Assembly (NCBI RefSeq): GCF_020509005.1
Contig: NC_063014.1
Coordinates: 1,240,001 to 1,304,000 of the forward strand
Direction: 5' to 3'
From: Fulvia fulva
Lineage: Eukaryota; Ascomycota; Dothideomycetes; Mycosphaerellales; Mycosphaerellaceae
Length of the DNA: 64,000 nt
Notes under the pieces: generated by a model
Database searches by the model: none
What the model saw: only the letters and a program-made list of their open reading frames with translations
Told to the model about the DNA's origin: nothing
Shown: piece by piece, positions 35,425 through 45,330 of the stretch
Numbering within the stretch: the first letter of the stretch is position 1
Layout of the letters: the number at the start of each line of letters is the position of its first letter
Made by a program: the position numbers and the translations under genes

Positions 35425-38400
35425 ATGATTGAGACACCTAATCTTACCACTATCCAGTACAACGTCAACAAAAGCCAGCACAAGGTCCAGAGAAGCTTTC
35501 TCCAAGCACTGGACCCAAAGAAACACCTAGTTATTGCAGTCCAGGAACCTTGGATCAACAGCAAATCTAACAGACCATCTACTGCTAACGACCCAAGGTA
35601 TCACACACTCCTAGCCAAACAAGGCACCCCTAGAACATGCATGTACATCAGCAAAGAGATGGCAACAGACAGCTGGGAACAAATCCAACAGGAAGGGGGA
35701 GACATCACCTCAGTCAGACTCAACACCAACCAAGGCAGCATCCACATCCACAGTGTATACAACCCACCCCCCAGCTCCAGAAGCAGCACCCAGCTGGGCA
35801 CACTACAACAGCTGCCAGACATCCTGCAGAGTGACTCCCAACACATCGTGCTGGGAGACTTCAACTTGCACCATCCTACATGGGGATCAGACTTTGCACC
35901 TGCCCATCACTTCCTAGCTAACAGACTCCTCTCCACTACCCAAAGCAACAACATGCACCTAGTTACCCCAAAGGGCCTAACTACCTGGTCACAGAGAGCA
36001 AGCTCAAGCACCATTGACCTGTGCTTTGCATCACATGACCTGCAGCAGAAGGTCACCAGATGCTGGGTTAACCAGGACTTGGAGTCCTCATCAGATCACC
36101 TCCCAATTCAGGTGGAGTTTGAAACACAGACACAGCAGGAAGGAGACCTAGAACCTCAGCTGGCCTGGAAGGCAGCCAACTGGGAACAGATCAGACAAGA
36201 CCTGGAACAGAAGCTAGCTGGACTAGAGACCAGGAGACTGGAAACAGCCTTAGACATAGACCAAGCAGTGGCAGAACTGGTTAGAACAATGCAGGAAACT
36301 GCGGCAGCCCACACCAGAGAAAAGACACAGTCACTGTACCAGAAGCCATTCTGGACAAAGGAATGCTCAGAGAAGGTCAAGGCAGCCAGGCAGGCCAGGA
36401 GAGCCCTTACCCAGAGCCACTCCCAGGAAGCATGGGACAGATACAACCAGGCAACCAGAGACAAGAAGGCCCAGATCAAGAGGGACAAGATGCTGGAGTG
36501 GAGGTCAACAGTTGGATCCATTACCCAGAATCCTGAGAAGATGTGGAAACTAGCAAAGTGGGCAAGACAACCCACACAGGACAGAAACATGCTGCCCCAG
36601 TTTCCAAACATTGAAGACCAGGAAGGAGTAATCCAACACACTCTCCCAGGAAAGGCACAGGCATTGGGGAAACATTTCTTTGGCACACAGGTAGAAGCTG
36701 ACCTGCAGGATCTGGAGGGCAGTGTGTATCCAACACCACTAGAGCAATCCTGCACAGTGGGAGAGGGAGAGATCAAGAGCATCATTAAGACACTCTCAGG
36801 AAACAAGGCCCCAGGACCAGATGGGATTCCAAACTTGTTCATCAAGACATGCAAGGACCAGATCTCCCCTGCACTGTCAAACATCTTTTCACAGTGCATG
36901 GCCCAAGGACACTGCCCTAAACACTTCAAGGAGTCACTGACTGTGGTCTTGAGAAAACCACAGAAAGAGGACTACACAAAGCTAAAGGCATACAGACCTA
37001 TTGCCTTGCTCAACACACTAGGCAAACTCCTGGAAAAGATCATAGCAGAAAGGCTGACAAACCTAGCTGAAGAACATGGAATCCTTCCTGAAGAACAGAT
37101 GGGAGGCAGGAAACAAAGATCAACACTAACAGCTGTGGAACTTATCACAGAGCAGATCAAGACCCTATGGCACTTTGGGAACAACAAAGCAGCCACACTC
37201 CTCTCACTAGACATATCAGGAGCCTTTGACAATGTCTCACACCAGAGGCTGATCCACATCCTGAAACAGAAGGCTATCCCCAACTGGACAGTCCAGTTTA
37301 TCCAGTCCTTCCTCAGAGGCAGAACCACAAGACTAAGACTGGGCAGATACAAATCTGATAGCATGCCTACAGAGACAGGAATCCCACAGGGATCAACAAT
37401 GTCTCCAATCCTGTTTCTCCTCTTTATGGCAGACCTGCCAGCAAAGCTAAACTCCAGAAACACATCAGCCTCAGGGTTTGTGGATGACACAAACATCCTA
37501 GCCTGGTCAGACAGCACAGAAGAGAACTGTAGAATCTTGCAGAAGAAACACAAGGAATGTGAGGAATGGGCCAGGAAACATGGAGCCAGATTTGCCCCAG
37601 AGAAGTATCAACTCATCCACTTCAGTAGAGCCAGAAACAGACACAATATGCAAGCCCCAATCACTATTCAGGGACACACAACAGAACCCTCAAGTGAATT
37701 AAGGGTGCTAGGAATATGGATGGATCCAAAGCTCAGCTGGGGACCACAGGTCAAGAAAGCACAGGCAAGAGCAGACAACAACAGGCAATCAATTGACAGG
37801 CTTACAGCCTCCACATGGGGAGCCACATTTGCGAAAGCAAAGGTTATGTACAAGGCCATTGTGAAGCCAGCCATGCTATATGGAGCCCAGATCTGGTCAG
37901 CCCAAGACAAGATCCCAAAGAGAATTGCAGATCCCATCAGCAGAGCCCAAGCCTCCTGTCTGAAAAAGGTGCTTGGAGCATACAAGTCAACTCCAACAAG
38001 GGTGGTCGAAATGGAGTCTGGCTCCCCACCAGCCAAGCTCTACCTTCAAGGGTTGAGATACCAGTATGCAGGAAAGACGTCTGCATACCCAGCCCAGCTA
38101 GTAATCCAGAAGGCAGTCAACAAAATCAGGAGCCAGTGCACAAGAAGGCACAGACAAGCAAGACCCAATCCAGCCCCACAGAAGCAGCAGGACCTGCAGA
38201 AGTTCAAAGAACTAACAGAACAGCTGCACCTAGCCCAGCAGGAACAGGACAGAAGGGCTCAAGGGAGAGGATCAGCAGCCAGCCAAGGGAAGAAGCAACA
38301 GTCTCTAGCTGAAAGGATGGCAGGACTCCTCTGGAAGACTGAATGGACAAGAACCCCACAGAGGCCAGGAACCCCAAAGGCACTCCAACAGTTTGGTAGC

Positions 38401-38811
38401 CACAACTACCTACTGTACTCAGACCTGACCAGGTCAGAAGCAAGCATAGCAATACAAATCCGCTCTGAACACATCGGAGTCAGGGCATACCTGCATCAGA
38501 GAAAAGTCCCAGGTATCGAAGACAAGAGTTGCCCATGCGGCTACCTGTCCCAGAATGTCGAACATAGACTTCTGGTTTGCAAAGAATGGAGTACAGGGAG
38601 AGGTGAATGGAGGGCAAGGGCAAGGAACAGAAACTTCCAAGCCATGATCAGCAATAAGGGAGACCTCCAGAGAATTACAAGGTGGATCATCCACCAAGGA
38701 TTTTTGGAGCAGTTCTCTCTTACTAGGGAAACAGAGAGATGGATTGAGGAGAGAAAGAAGGAGGAGGAGAGCAGGAAGAGGGGGACAACTCTAGGGTTGC
38801 AGACAAGGTAG
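35425..38811 (+). CDS. LINE-E ORF2: AP-endonuclease / reverse transcriptase (intact)
   Basis: This is an uninterrupted 1128-residue frame from ATG 35,425. Residues about 1-235 are an AP-like endonuclease (VQEPWIN, VLGDFNLHHPTWGSD, SSDHLPIQVEF). About 470-760 are the reverse transcriptase: NKAPGPDGIPN, YRPIALLNTLGKLLEKI, GGRKQRSTLTAVELI, LLSLDISGAFDNVSHQRL, TGIPQGSTMSPILF and GFVDDTNILA, with the active-site Asp pair at 687-688. A Gln/Arg-rich linker follows, then a CPCGY...VEHRLLVC cysteine-histidine motif near 1036-1055. No RNase H domain is recognised, although many Tad-type elements have one. It would nick the target and copy the element RNA by target-primed reverse transcription. Codon and base usage are unlike the RIP-altered surroundings. 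Whether it is expressed cannot be seen. Confidence 0.9.
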   Translation: MIETPNLTTIQYNVNKSQHKVQRSFLQALDPKKHLVIAVQEPWINSKSNRPSTANDPRYHTLLAKQGTPRTCMYISKEMATDSWEQIQQEGGDITSVRLNTNQGSIHIHSVYNPPPSSRSSTQLGTLQQLPDILQSDSQHIVLGDFNLHHPTWGSDFAPAHHFLANRLLSTTQSNNMHLVTPKGLTTWSQRASSSTIDLCFASHDLQQKVTRCWVNQDLESSSDHLPIQVEFETQTQQEGDLEPQLAWKAANWEQIRQDLEQKLAGLETRRLETALDIDQAVAELVRTMQETAAAHTREKTQSLYQKPFWTKECSEKVKAARQARRALTQSHSQEAWDRYNQATRDKKAQIKRDKMLEWRSTVGSITQNPEKMWKLAKWARQPTQDRNMLPQFPNIEDQEGVIQHTLPGKAQALGKHFFGTQVEADLQDLEGSVYPTPLEQSCTVGEGEIKSIIKTLSGNKAPGPDGIPNLFIKTCKDQISPALSNIFSQCMAQGHCPKHFKESLTVVLRKPQKEDYTKLKAYRPIALLNTLGKLLEKIIAERLTNLAEEHGILPEEQMGGRKQRSTLTAVELITEQIKTLWHFGNNKAATLLSLDISGAFDNVSHQRLIHILKQKAIPNWTVQFIQSFLRGRTTRLRLGRYKSDSMPTETGIPQGSTMSPILFLLFMADLPAKLNSRNTSASGFVDDTNILAWSDSTEENCRILQKKHKECEEWARKHGARFAPEKYQLIHFSRARNRHNMQAPITIQGHTTEPSSELRVLGIWMDPKLSWGPQVKKAQARADNNRQSIDRLTASTWGATFAKAKVMYKAIVKPAMLYGAQIWSAQDKIPKRIADPISRAQASCLKKVLGAYKSTPTRVVEMESGSPPAKLYLQGLRYQYAGKTSAYPAQLVIQKAVNKIRSQCTRRHRQARPNPAPQKQQDLQKFKELTEQLHLAQQEQDRRAQGRGSAASQGKKQQSLAERMAGLLWKTEWTRTPQRPGTPKALQQFGSHNYLLYSDLTRSEASIAIQIRSEHIGVRAYLHQRKVPGIEDKSCPCGYLSQNVEHRLLVCKEWSTGRGEWRARARNRNFQAMISNKGDLQRITRWIIHQGFLEQFSLTRETERWIEERKKEEESRKRGTTLGLQTR

Positions 38812-39006
38812 TCAGAGGCTAACCACCATGACACTAGTGCACCCTAATGGAAGGAAAACTGAGAACTCATGGCAAGGAAGCTATTAGAGAAGGAGAGGAG
38901 GTTTTTACCTAGGAATAGGTTTCCTACCTTATGCAGTAACATATATAGACATAAACCCGCATGGGCCGGAGGGCACCACAACGGGTAAATGAATCATCTA
39001 TCTATC

Positions 39007-42000
39007 TATATACGTATAATAACAATTTTAAGGTTTATTTGTTACTAGAGCCTCTACTCCTTACGGTAGCGGATAGCTCTACCTTAGGAGTAGAGATTAC
39101 GGAATAGACAACGATAGAACTAGACCTGAATAGTCATAAGGAATTTATAAGTACGTAGCTCGCCGACCTCGAATATAATATAGTTCTCGGTAGGCCTTAG
39201 AGTATAGTATATTAGCTAGGTGTCTATTATAAATCTAGGACGCTTACCCTCGACTCGGAGCGTTATAAGGAGCTATACCTATAGGACGGCAAACCGGTAT
39301 AGGTACAGTCAGTTTATAATAAAGGAAAGTAGCCTATATAGACGTATTAAACCTTCCGTCCGGTAGTAACTATAGAGGATGAACTGGAGCCCCGTCTCTA
39401 TACTAGACTACCCTTACTAGTAGACGGAAGAGATACTATTAAGAAGCTATATAGGCGCTCCTTAGGAAAGGACCGGAGAACGCCGGTAGAAGTAACCGTA
39501 ACTATAATACCGGATAATTAGTCACTAGATATCCTAGAAGTAGGAGTAGGAGCTTTTATAATATATATAAGACAAAAGGGTACTTAAGTCTACCTTATAT
39601 ATAAATCCGAGAAAAGGATAAACTACTAGGATCGAAGTAAAGTACCGATCCTCTATACTCGTACGCGATATTAACCGCTTAGCTAAGCTTATACTCTATA
39701 CGGCGTATAATAGGCAATTATAGTATAGTAGTAGACGACAAGACTACGTAACGACTAGACGCTCGAGCCGTAGCCTTTATACTAGTAGTAGAAAGATCCG
39801 GGCCCTCGTTACGGGCGTATAAAATATATACGTAAGTAGATATTGACCGGTTCTACAAATCGCTTAATAAGGACAACATTATAGACCCGGTAGATCACCT
39901 ACTACCCGAGTACCGCAAGTACGCCCGAACCTTCTCGGCTAAGGCGGTATATAAGCTATAACTACACCGACTAGGTATCGATTATAAGATTAACCTTAAG
40001 GAAGGAAGTAAGCTACCTTTTAAGCATCTATTCCGTATATCGCCTTAGGAGGATAAAGTGATCAAACGTTAGACGGATAGCTACCTAGCCGACTAGAAGA
40101 TTCGAAGGTACGTAGGACGAGCGGATATAGCTTCGCCCGTACTTATAGTACGTAAGCCTAGTAGTAGACTTCGGGTATACGTAGACTATCGCGGCCTAAA
40201 CGGTATTACGTTAAAGTCTAGATACTCTATCCCCTTAATATAAGATACGCTTAATAGGATAGCGGGTAAGAAGTAATTTACTAAGCTCGATATAATCGCC
40301 GCCTTTAATCGTATCCGTATTACGGAGGGTCACGAATAGAAGACCGCATTTACTACTAGATATAGACAGTTCGAGTGCTTAGTAATACCGTTTAGATTAT
40401 ATAATACGCTAGGCACATTTCAATCTTATATTAACGACACTCTTCGCGAGTTCCTAGATAATTTCTACTCTATATACTTAGACGACATTCTTATATTTAG
40501 CGATACCCTAGAAGAGTATATAGGATATATAAAGAAGGTCCTTTAGAAGATTTAGGACGCGGGATTATAACTAGACTTCTCTAAGTACGAGTTCTATACT
40601 TAATCTACGAAGTACCTAGGCCTTATTATTAGTAAGGACGGCGTGTCTATAGACCTAGCTAAAGTATAGGCTATACGAGACTAGGCTACGCCGTAGTCGG
40701 CTAAGGATATCCTCGCGTTTAACGGATTCGTAGGCTTTTACCGAAGATTTATTAAGAACTATAGTAAGATCGTCCTACCGCTAGTTAGGCTTACTAAGAA
40801 GGACGTAGTGTTTATATAGTTTCTAGAATGTCAATCCGTATTCGAGGGACTTAAATAGGTATTTACGGACGCCGAAGGTATCGTATTAGCTCTATTTAAA
40901 CCCGGAAGAGAGACAGTACTCGAAACTAATATATCTAACTTCGTAACGGCTACTATACTTAGCTAGCGAGATAAAGACGGCGTACTACGGCCTATCGCTT
41001 ACCTTTCTAAGATATCCCCCTAGGAATGTAATTACGACATCTACGATAAGGAACTACTTACGATCGTTAAGGCCTTCGAAGAATAGCGACCTAAGTTTAT
41101 AGCCGGAGATATAGATAGCGAGGAAGGCTACTTTAAGAACCTATAAGATAGCGGTAAGCCGGTACTTATCTACTCCGACTATAAAAACCTAGAGTAGTTT
41201 ATAACTACGAAAGAGCTAAACCGACGCTAAGTACGCTAGGCCGAATGCCTCTCCTAGTTCTTCTTTAAGATCGTATATCGACCGGGCAAATAAGGTAGAA
41301 AGCCCGATAGCCTAATACGACGGACGTAGGACCTACCGGAGCGGTATAATACTAACGACCTACGCCGACAATACTAAAACCGCGTACTACTCGGCCCTAA
41401 ACGACTCCTTAGTATAGCGGGAATAGACGTCTCCGCCTCTAAGGCTCTAAGTCTCTTAGCTAGTAGGATTATATCTATAGCTACGACTACGAACACTAGT
41501 ATAGTTATTAACTAGGGCCTCGAGACCGACATCCGGAATCTATATAACTAAGACAACGCCTAAGAAGCCCTATAGTAACTCCGCGATAAATAGAAGGTAA
41601 CTTTACTCCGTAGTAGTAAGCTTAATAACCGCGACGCTATTATTATTAACGATATAATCTATGTAAAGAACCGGTTTAGCGGGCTTAGACTATTCGTACT
41701 ACCGTCCGAAGATAAGTATTATACGGTCTATAGCCGAATTATTAAGTCCTCCTATAATATACCTACTACCGGATATCTAGGAAGAGCTAAGACGTATAAG
41801 AAGGTCACCTAGTACTACGTATAGCCGAGGATAGCGCGTACCGTTCGTACTTTCTACCGTAGTTATCGAGTATATATAAACACTACGACTTTAACTAAAA
41901 AGCTATATAGCCTACTATACCCGATACCGATTCTATTCGATACCTAGGAAGACGTAGCTATAGACTTCGTAGTCGAGCTACCTAAAGGACGCTATACTAC

Positions 42001-43598
42001 TAATAGCTAGACCTATTAGAACGTCCTAACAGTAACTAATAGACTAAGTAAGGAGAGGCACCTGATCCTAGTACTAAGTATAAAGGCCGAGTATATCGTA
42101 TATATCTATATTAAGTACGTATTTAGTAGATACGGGCTCCTAAAGTCGATTACGTCTAATCGCGGTCCGTAATAGTTATTAGTATTCTAGTAACGCCTCT
42201 ACGAGTTACTATAGATCAAGCGAAAGTTGTCTACTAGATACTACCCCGAGACCGATAGATAGAGCGAGAATACGAATAAGGAAATAGAAAAGTACCTCCG
42301 AGCTTTTATTAACTATACCTAGGACGACTAGCCGGATTAGCTACCGCTAGTAGAATTTATAGCTAATAATAGAGTATCTAAAAGTACGGGAGTGTTACTA
42401 TTTATAGCTAACTACGGCAAACTACCGCGATACGTAGACGGCGAGCTAGACCTTCCGATCCGAGCGATACCCGTAAAGTAGAAGCTTAACGTATAATCGG
42501 CCGACGCTTTTGTAAAGAGAATAAGCGATATACGGAAGTATCTATACGAAGTAATATATATAGTATAAGACTTATAAGCCGACTTCGCTAATTAATATCG
42601 TATACTAGTACCTACGTACGAGGTAGGCGATAAAGTCTACTTAAGTACCCGTAACTAGCGTATAGCTCGGCTATCTAAGAAGCTTAACTATTACTACGTA
42701 GGCCCCTACGTAATAACAGAAGTACTGCCGAATAATACGTATTGCTTAAGCCTACCGCGGTCGCTAGAGAACCTATATAACAGATTCTATACAAACCTCT
42801 TACTCCCTATATATAAAGCGTTCCCTAGCTAAGTAGAACTAACCCTCCCGCTAATCGAGGTAGAGAACGAAGAGGGAATTGATTAGTTCTAGTATATAGA
42901 TAAGATCCTAAATATACGGAGGAAGTACGGCTAGTATAAGTATCTAGTTAGTTAGGTAGGAGACGACGAGGATCTAATATAGGAGCTAGCGGAGGATATA
43001 ATAGAGATAGCCGCCGCCTCTATTATAGACTTCTACTATAATAGCCTAAGGAAACCAATACCTACCGGCTTTATAGTACTAGAAGGATAGGTAGCAAATA
43101 AAGCGAACTCCTCCGCGTCGGTATTAGTTATAGCTAAAGTAGTAACTATAGGTAGGTACCGCCTTTAGGTAGAATTAGCGCCTATAGCTCTTCTATATAA
43201 GGTAGATGACTATGTTAGTCTAATAGCGATAGTAGCTTTAGATAAAGACCCGTATAGTACGGACCCGAGAAAAGCGACCGATAGTAGGAATATAAGCAAT
43301 ATACGTTAATATAAATAGGAAGCTTCCTATATAGCGTCTATAACGGAGGCCTTCGTAGACTTCGTAAATCGCTACGACTCTCTCGGTATCTAATATAGCG
43401 AGGATAATAATAGTATAGTAAAGCGTAAGAGCGTAGCAATAGACGACTTAACGACTAACGACAAAGACGACGTTATAGAGGACGAAGTAATAAATAATAA
43501 AGCGATAGATAATAAAGCGGAGAATCTAGAGGACGATACGACCTTCGTATACGCCTATGTCGTAAGGAAGAATAGTACTAAGGACAGGCCAATTTTTT
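39007..43598 (+). pseudogene. Gypsy-1 pol: protease, RT, RNase H, integrase, chromodomain (RIP-degraded)
   Basis: The frame gives the protease end (LLTVADSSTL, NIVLGRP). The RT follows ([40 protein letters not shown] and YLDDILIFS near 40,480, then [18 protein letters not shown]). RNase H has YDKELLTIVKAFEE and YSDYKNLEQFITTKELNRR. The integrase has IDFVVELPKGR, TSNRGP and YYPETDRQSENTNKEIEKYLRAF near 42,240, with an SH3-like C-terminus. A chromodomain is at about 42,900-43,050 (KYGxYKYLVS, DDEDLIxELAEDI, AAASIIDFYYNS). The chromodomain places it with the chromoviruses, whose reader domain favours insertion into heterochromatin. A further acidic tail of about 180 codons follows. Q and W codons are replaced by stops throughout. 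Confidence 0.8.
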
Positions 43599-43611
43599 GG
43601 AGAGGGGGTAG
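43598..43611 (+). other. Gypsy-1 polypurine tract
   Basis: The purine run GGAGAGGGGGTAG lies directly upstream of the 3' LTR. This is the usual plus-strand primer position of an LTR retrotransposon. Confidence 0.75.
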
Positions 43612-43782
43612 TATTACGGGCCTAAGCGGACGTCTAGTAAATAGTAGTCGGTTACGTAACTCGGTACGGGCCGGCCCGTATACCTCGGCTTATATATTAA
43701 CTTTCCGTACCTCGTACTCCTCTTAGATAGCCTGTCTAACAACTTCGTTATTTGCCCTATATTAAGAACGGCCCCCTTATAC
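43612..43782 (+). repeat. Gypsy-1 3' LTR (171-bp matching segment)
   Basis: It begins TATTACGGGCC; the 5' copy has TGTTACGGGCC, a TG-to-TA change of RIP type. It matches 680-850 to its end at TTATAC. Beyond that, a minus-strand Gypsy pol starts at once, so the LTR may be truncated. Confidence 0.75.
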
Positions 43783-45131
43783 GTACCTCGGCGTCATTTA
43801 GTTTAAATAACGGCTATATTACGTCTCGCTAGGCGAGGCGGGTTAATCGCCGGGGGGTAGCGATATCGCTAGTATAGTAGTCTTCTTCTTTATTGTCCGA
43901 GTCGTAAATTGATAGTACTTAATAGTTTATTAGTAGGTCGTTCTATACTTATATAGTAAACTAAGTGACAATGTCTAGGTTATAAGGTTTTAGAATAGTC
44001 TATTATTAATACTACGTTCTAGTATCGTCTACCCCCGCCGGTATATCCTAAGAGCGACGGGTAAGACTATCTAGTTTTGTTTCTTAGGCGCCCGGGCGAT
44101 AGGTAATCTTAAAGCTAAACTAGGACAGAAACTTAGCCTAGTGTACCTAGCGCCGGTTAAGCTACTTAGTAGTTATAAAGTACTTAAGATTACGGTAATC
44201 GGTAAGTACCCGAACTAGTTTATCGTCTTTAGCGCCGATAAGTTCCGGTTACTATTCCTCGAACGCCTTAATAATAGCTAGTAGCTCTTTATCGTAAATG
44301 TCGTAGTTATATTCTTACGGACTAAGCTTCTTCGAGTAGAACGCTACGGGTCTAAGGACGCCGTTAATTATCTATAATAGTACCCCTATATTGACCTAGT
44401 TACTAGAGTCTATTTCTACCTAAATCTGCTCGCCTAGTTAATAATAGGCTAGTATACCTACTTAGCTAAAGCGCTACTTAAGTTTCTTAAAGGCTATATT
44501 ATACTATTAGGTCTATACAAAGAGTAGCTTCTTAACTACCTTACCGTCGACTTTGCTCTTTTTACCTATCTTTATAAGGTCTATAAGGCACGCGGTTACT
44601 TTAGAGAAGGCGTAGATAAACTTCCTATAGAACCTAGTAAAGCTAAGGAACGTAAGAACGTCCTTAACGTTACGAGGCACCTCCTAGTTTATAATAGCTT
44701 TAATCCTTATAGGGTCTATCTTAACGCCCTCCGTCGTAATAATAAGGCCTAGGTATTTGATCCGTTTGACGTAGAATTCACACTTGTCGATATCTACTAG
44801 TAGCCCTATATCCCGTAGTCTATATAGGATCTTTTGTACGTAAGCTCTATAATTATCTTAGGAGCCGTCCGTATAAATTAGGACGTTATTAAGGTATACT
44901 ATAGCGAAGTCGTCTAGGAATTCTCGGAGGATGTCGTTGATCTTGCGCTACTAACTACTAGGGCTATTATAGAGGCTAAACGGAAGGACCTTAAACTAGT
45001 ATAATCTATACCTAGTAATAAAGGCGGTTATCTATTCGTCCCCCTTACAGATACGTATATTATTAAATGCGGCGACGATATTAAGCTTAGTAAACTACTT
45101 GGCCTTAGAAACTCGCTCAAGTGTCTCCCTT
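43783..45131 (-). mobile_element. Gypsy-5 RT-RNase H fragment (RIP-degraded)
   Basis: The minus strand encodes LRELLDDFAIVYLNNVLIYTDGS-type RT (near 44,910), FVKRIKYLGLIITTEGVKIDP, FLSFTRFYRKFIYAFSKVTACLIDL and YDIYDKELLAIIKAFEE. Then come the RNase H-connection block LTDYRNLKYFITTKQLNRRQ and FKITYRPGA. The second catalytic RT Asp is Asn. It is cut at 45,131 by the tail of LINE-F, and its N-terminal RT and gag are not found to the right. Order and orientation fit with the integrase at 1-679. Confidence 0.75.
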
Positions 45132-45330
45132 AATAGATAGATAGATGATTCATTTACCCGTTGTGGTGCCCTCCGGCCTATACGGGTTTATGTCTATATA
45201 TGTTACTGCATAAGGTAGGAAACCTATTCCTAGGTAAAAACCTCCTCTCCTTCTCTAATAGCTTCCTTGCCATGAGTTCTCAGTTTTCCTTCTATTAGGG
45301 TGCACTAGTGTCATGGTGGTTAGCCTCTGA

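Larger units (their letters stand above)
31021..39006 (+). mobile_element. LINE-E, youngest full-length LINE, with LINE-D nested in its leader
   Basis: The element is bounded by the 15-bp duplication TATATACGTATAATA (31,006-31,020 and 39,007-39,021). Its 5' leader is split by LINE-D: 31,021-31,046 continues at 34,115. ORF1 (34,171-35,401), ORF2 (35,425-38,811) and a short 3' UTR ending in TATC repeats follow. CA/TG content is normal, in contrast to the RIP-altered Gypsy-1 around it, so it inserted late. ORF2 is fully open and ORF1 has two single-base losses. It is a Tad/I-like LINE; the clade should be confirmed by RT phylogeny. Confidence 0.85.
680..43782 (+). mobile_element. Gypsy-1 chromovirus-type LTR retrotransposon, split by many insertions
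   Basis: This is the outer plus-strand element. Its parts in order are the 5' LTR (680-850), gag (about 1180-2522 and 9197-9691), protease (about 30,880-31,020 and from 39,022), RT, RNase H, integrase and a C-terminal chromodomain (to about 43.6 kb), a polypurine tract and the 3' LTR (43,612-43,782). LINE-A splits gag with a clean target duplication, and LINE-E splits the protease with another. Between 9.69 and about 30.9 kb the element is replaced by LINE-B, Gypsy-2 and Gypsy-3, and its zinc-knuckle segment is not visible. Stops of RIP type run through every domain, so it is dead. That all the plus-strand parts belong to one copy is inferred from order, orientation and the shared LTR. Confidence 0.7.

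Noticed and set aside
680..43782. A host gene cluster hidden in the 1-52 kb block
   Set aside because: Every recognisable reading frame there is gag, pol or LINE ORF1/ORF2. No non-transposon domain was found.
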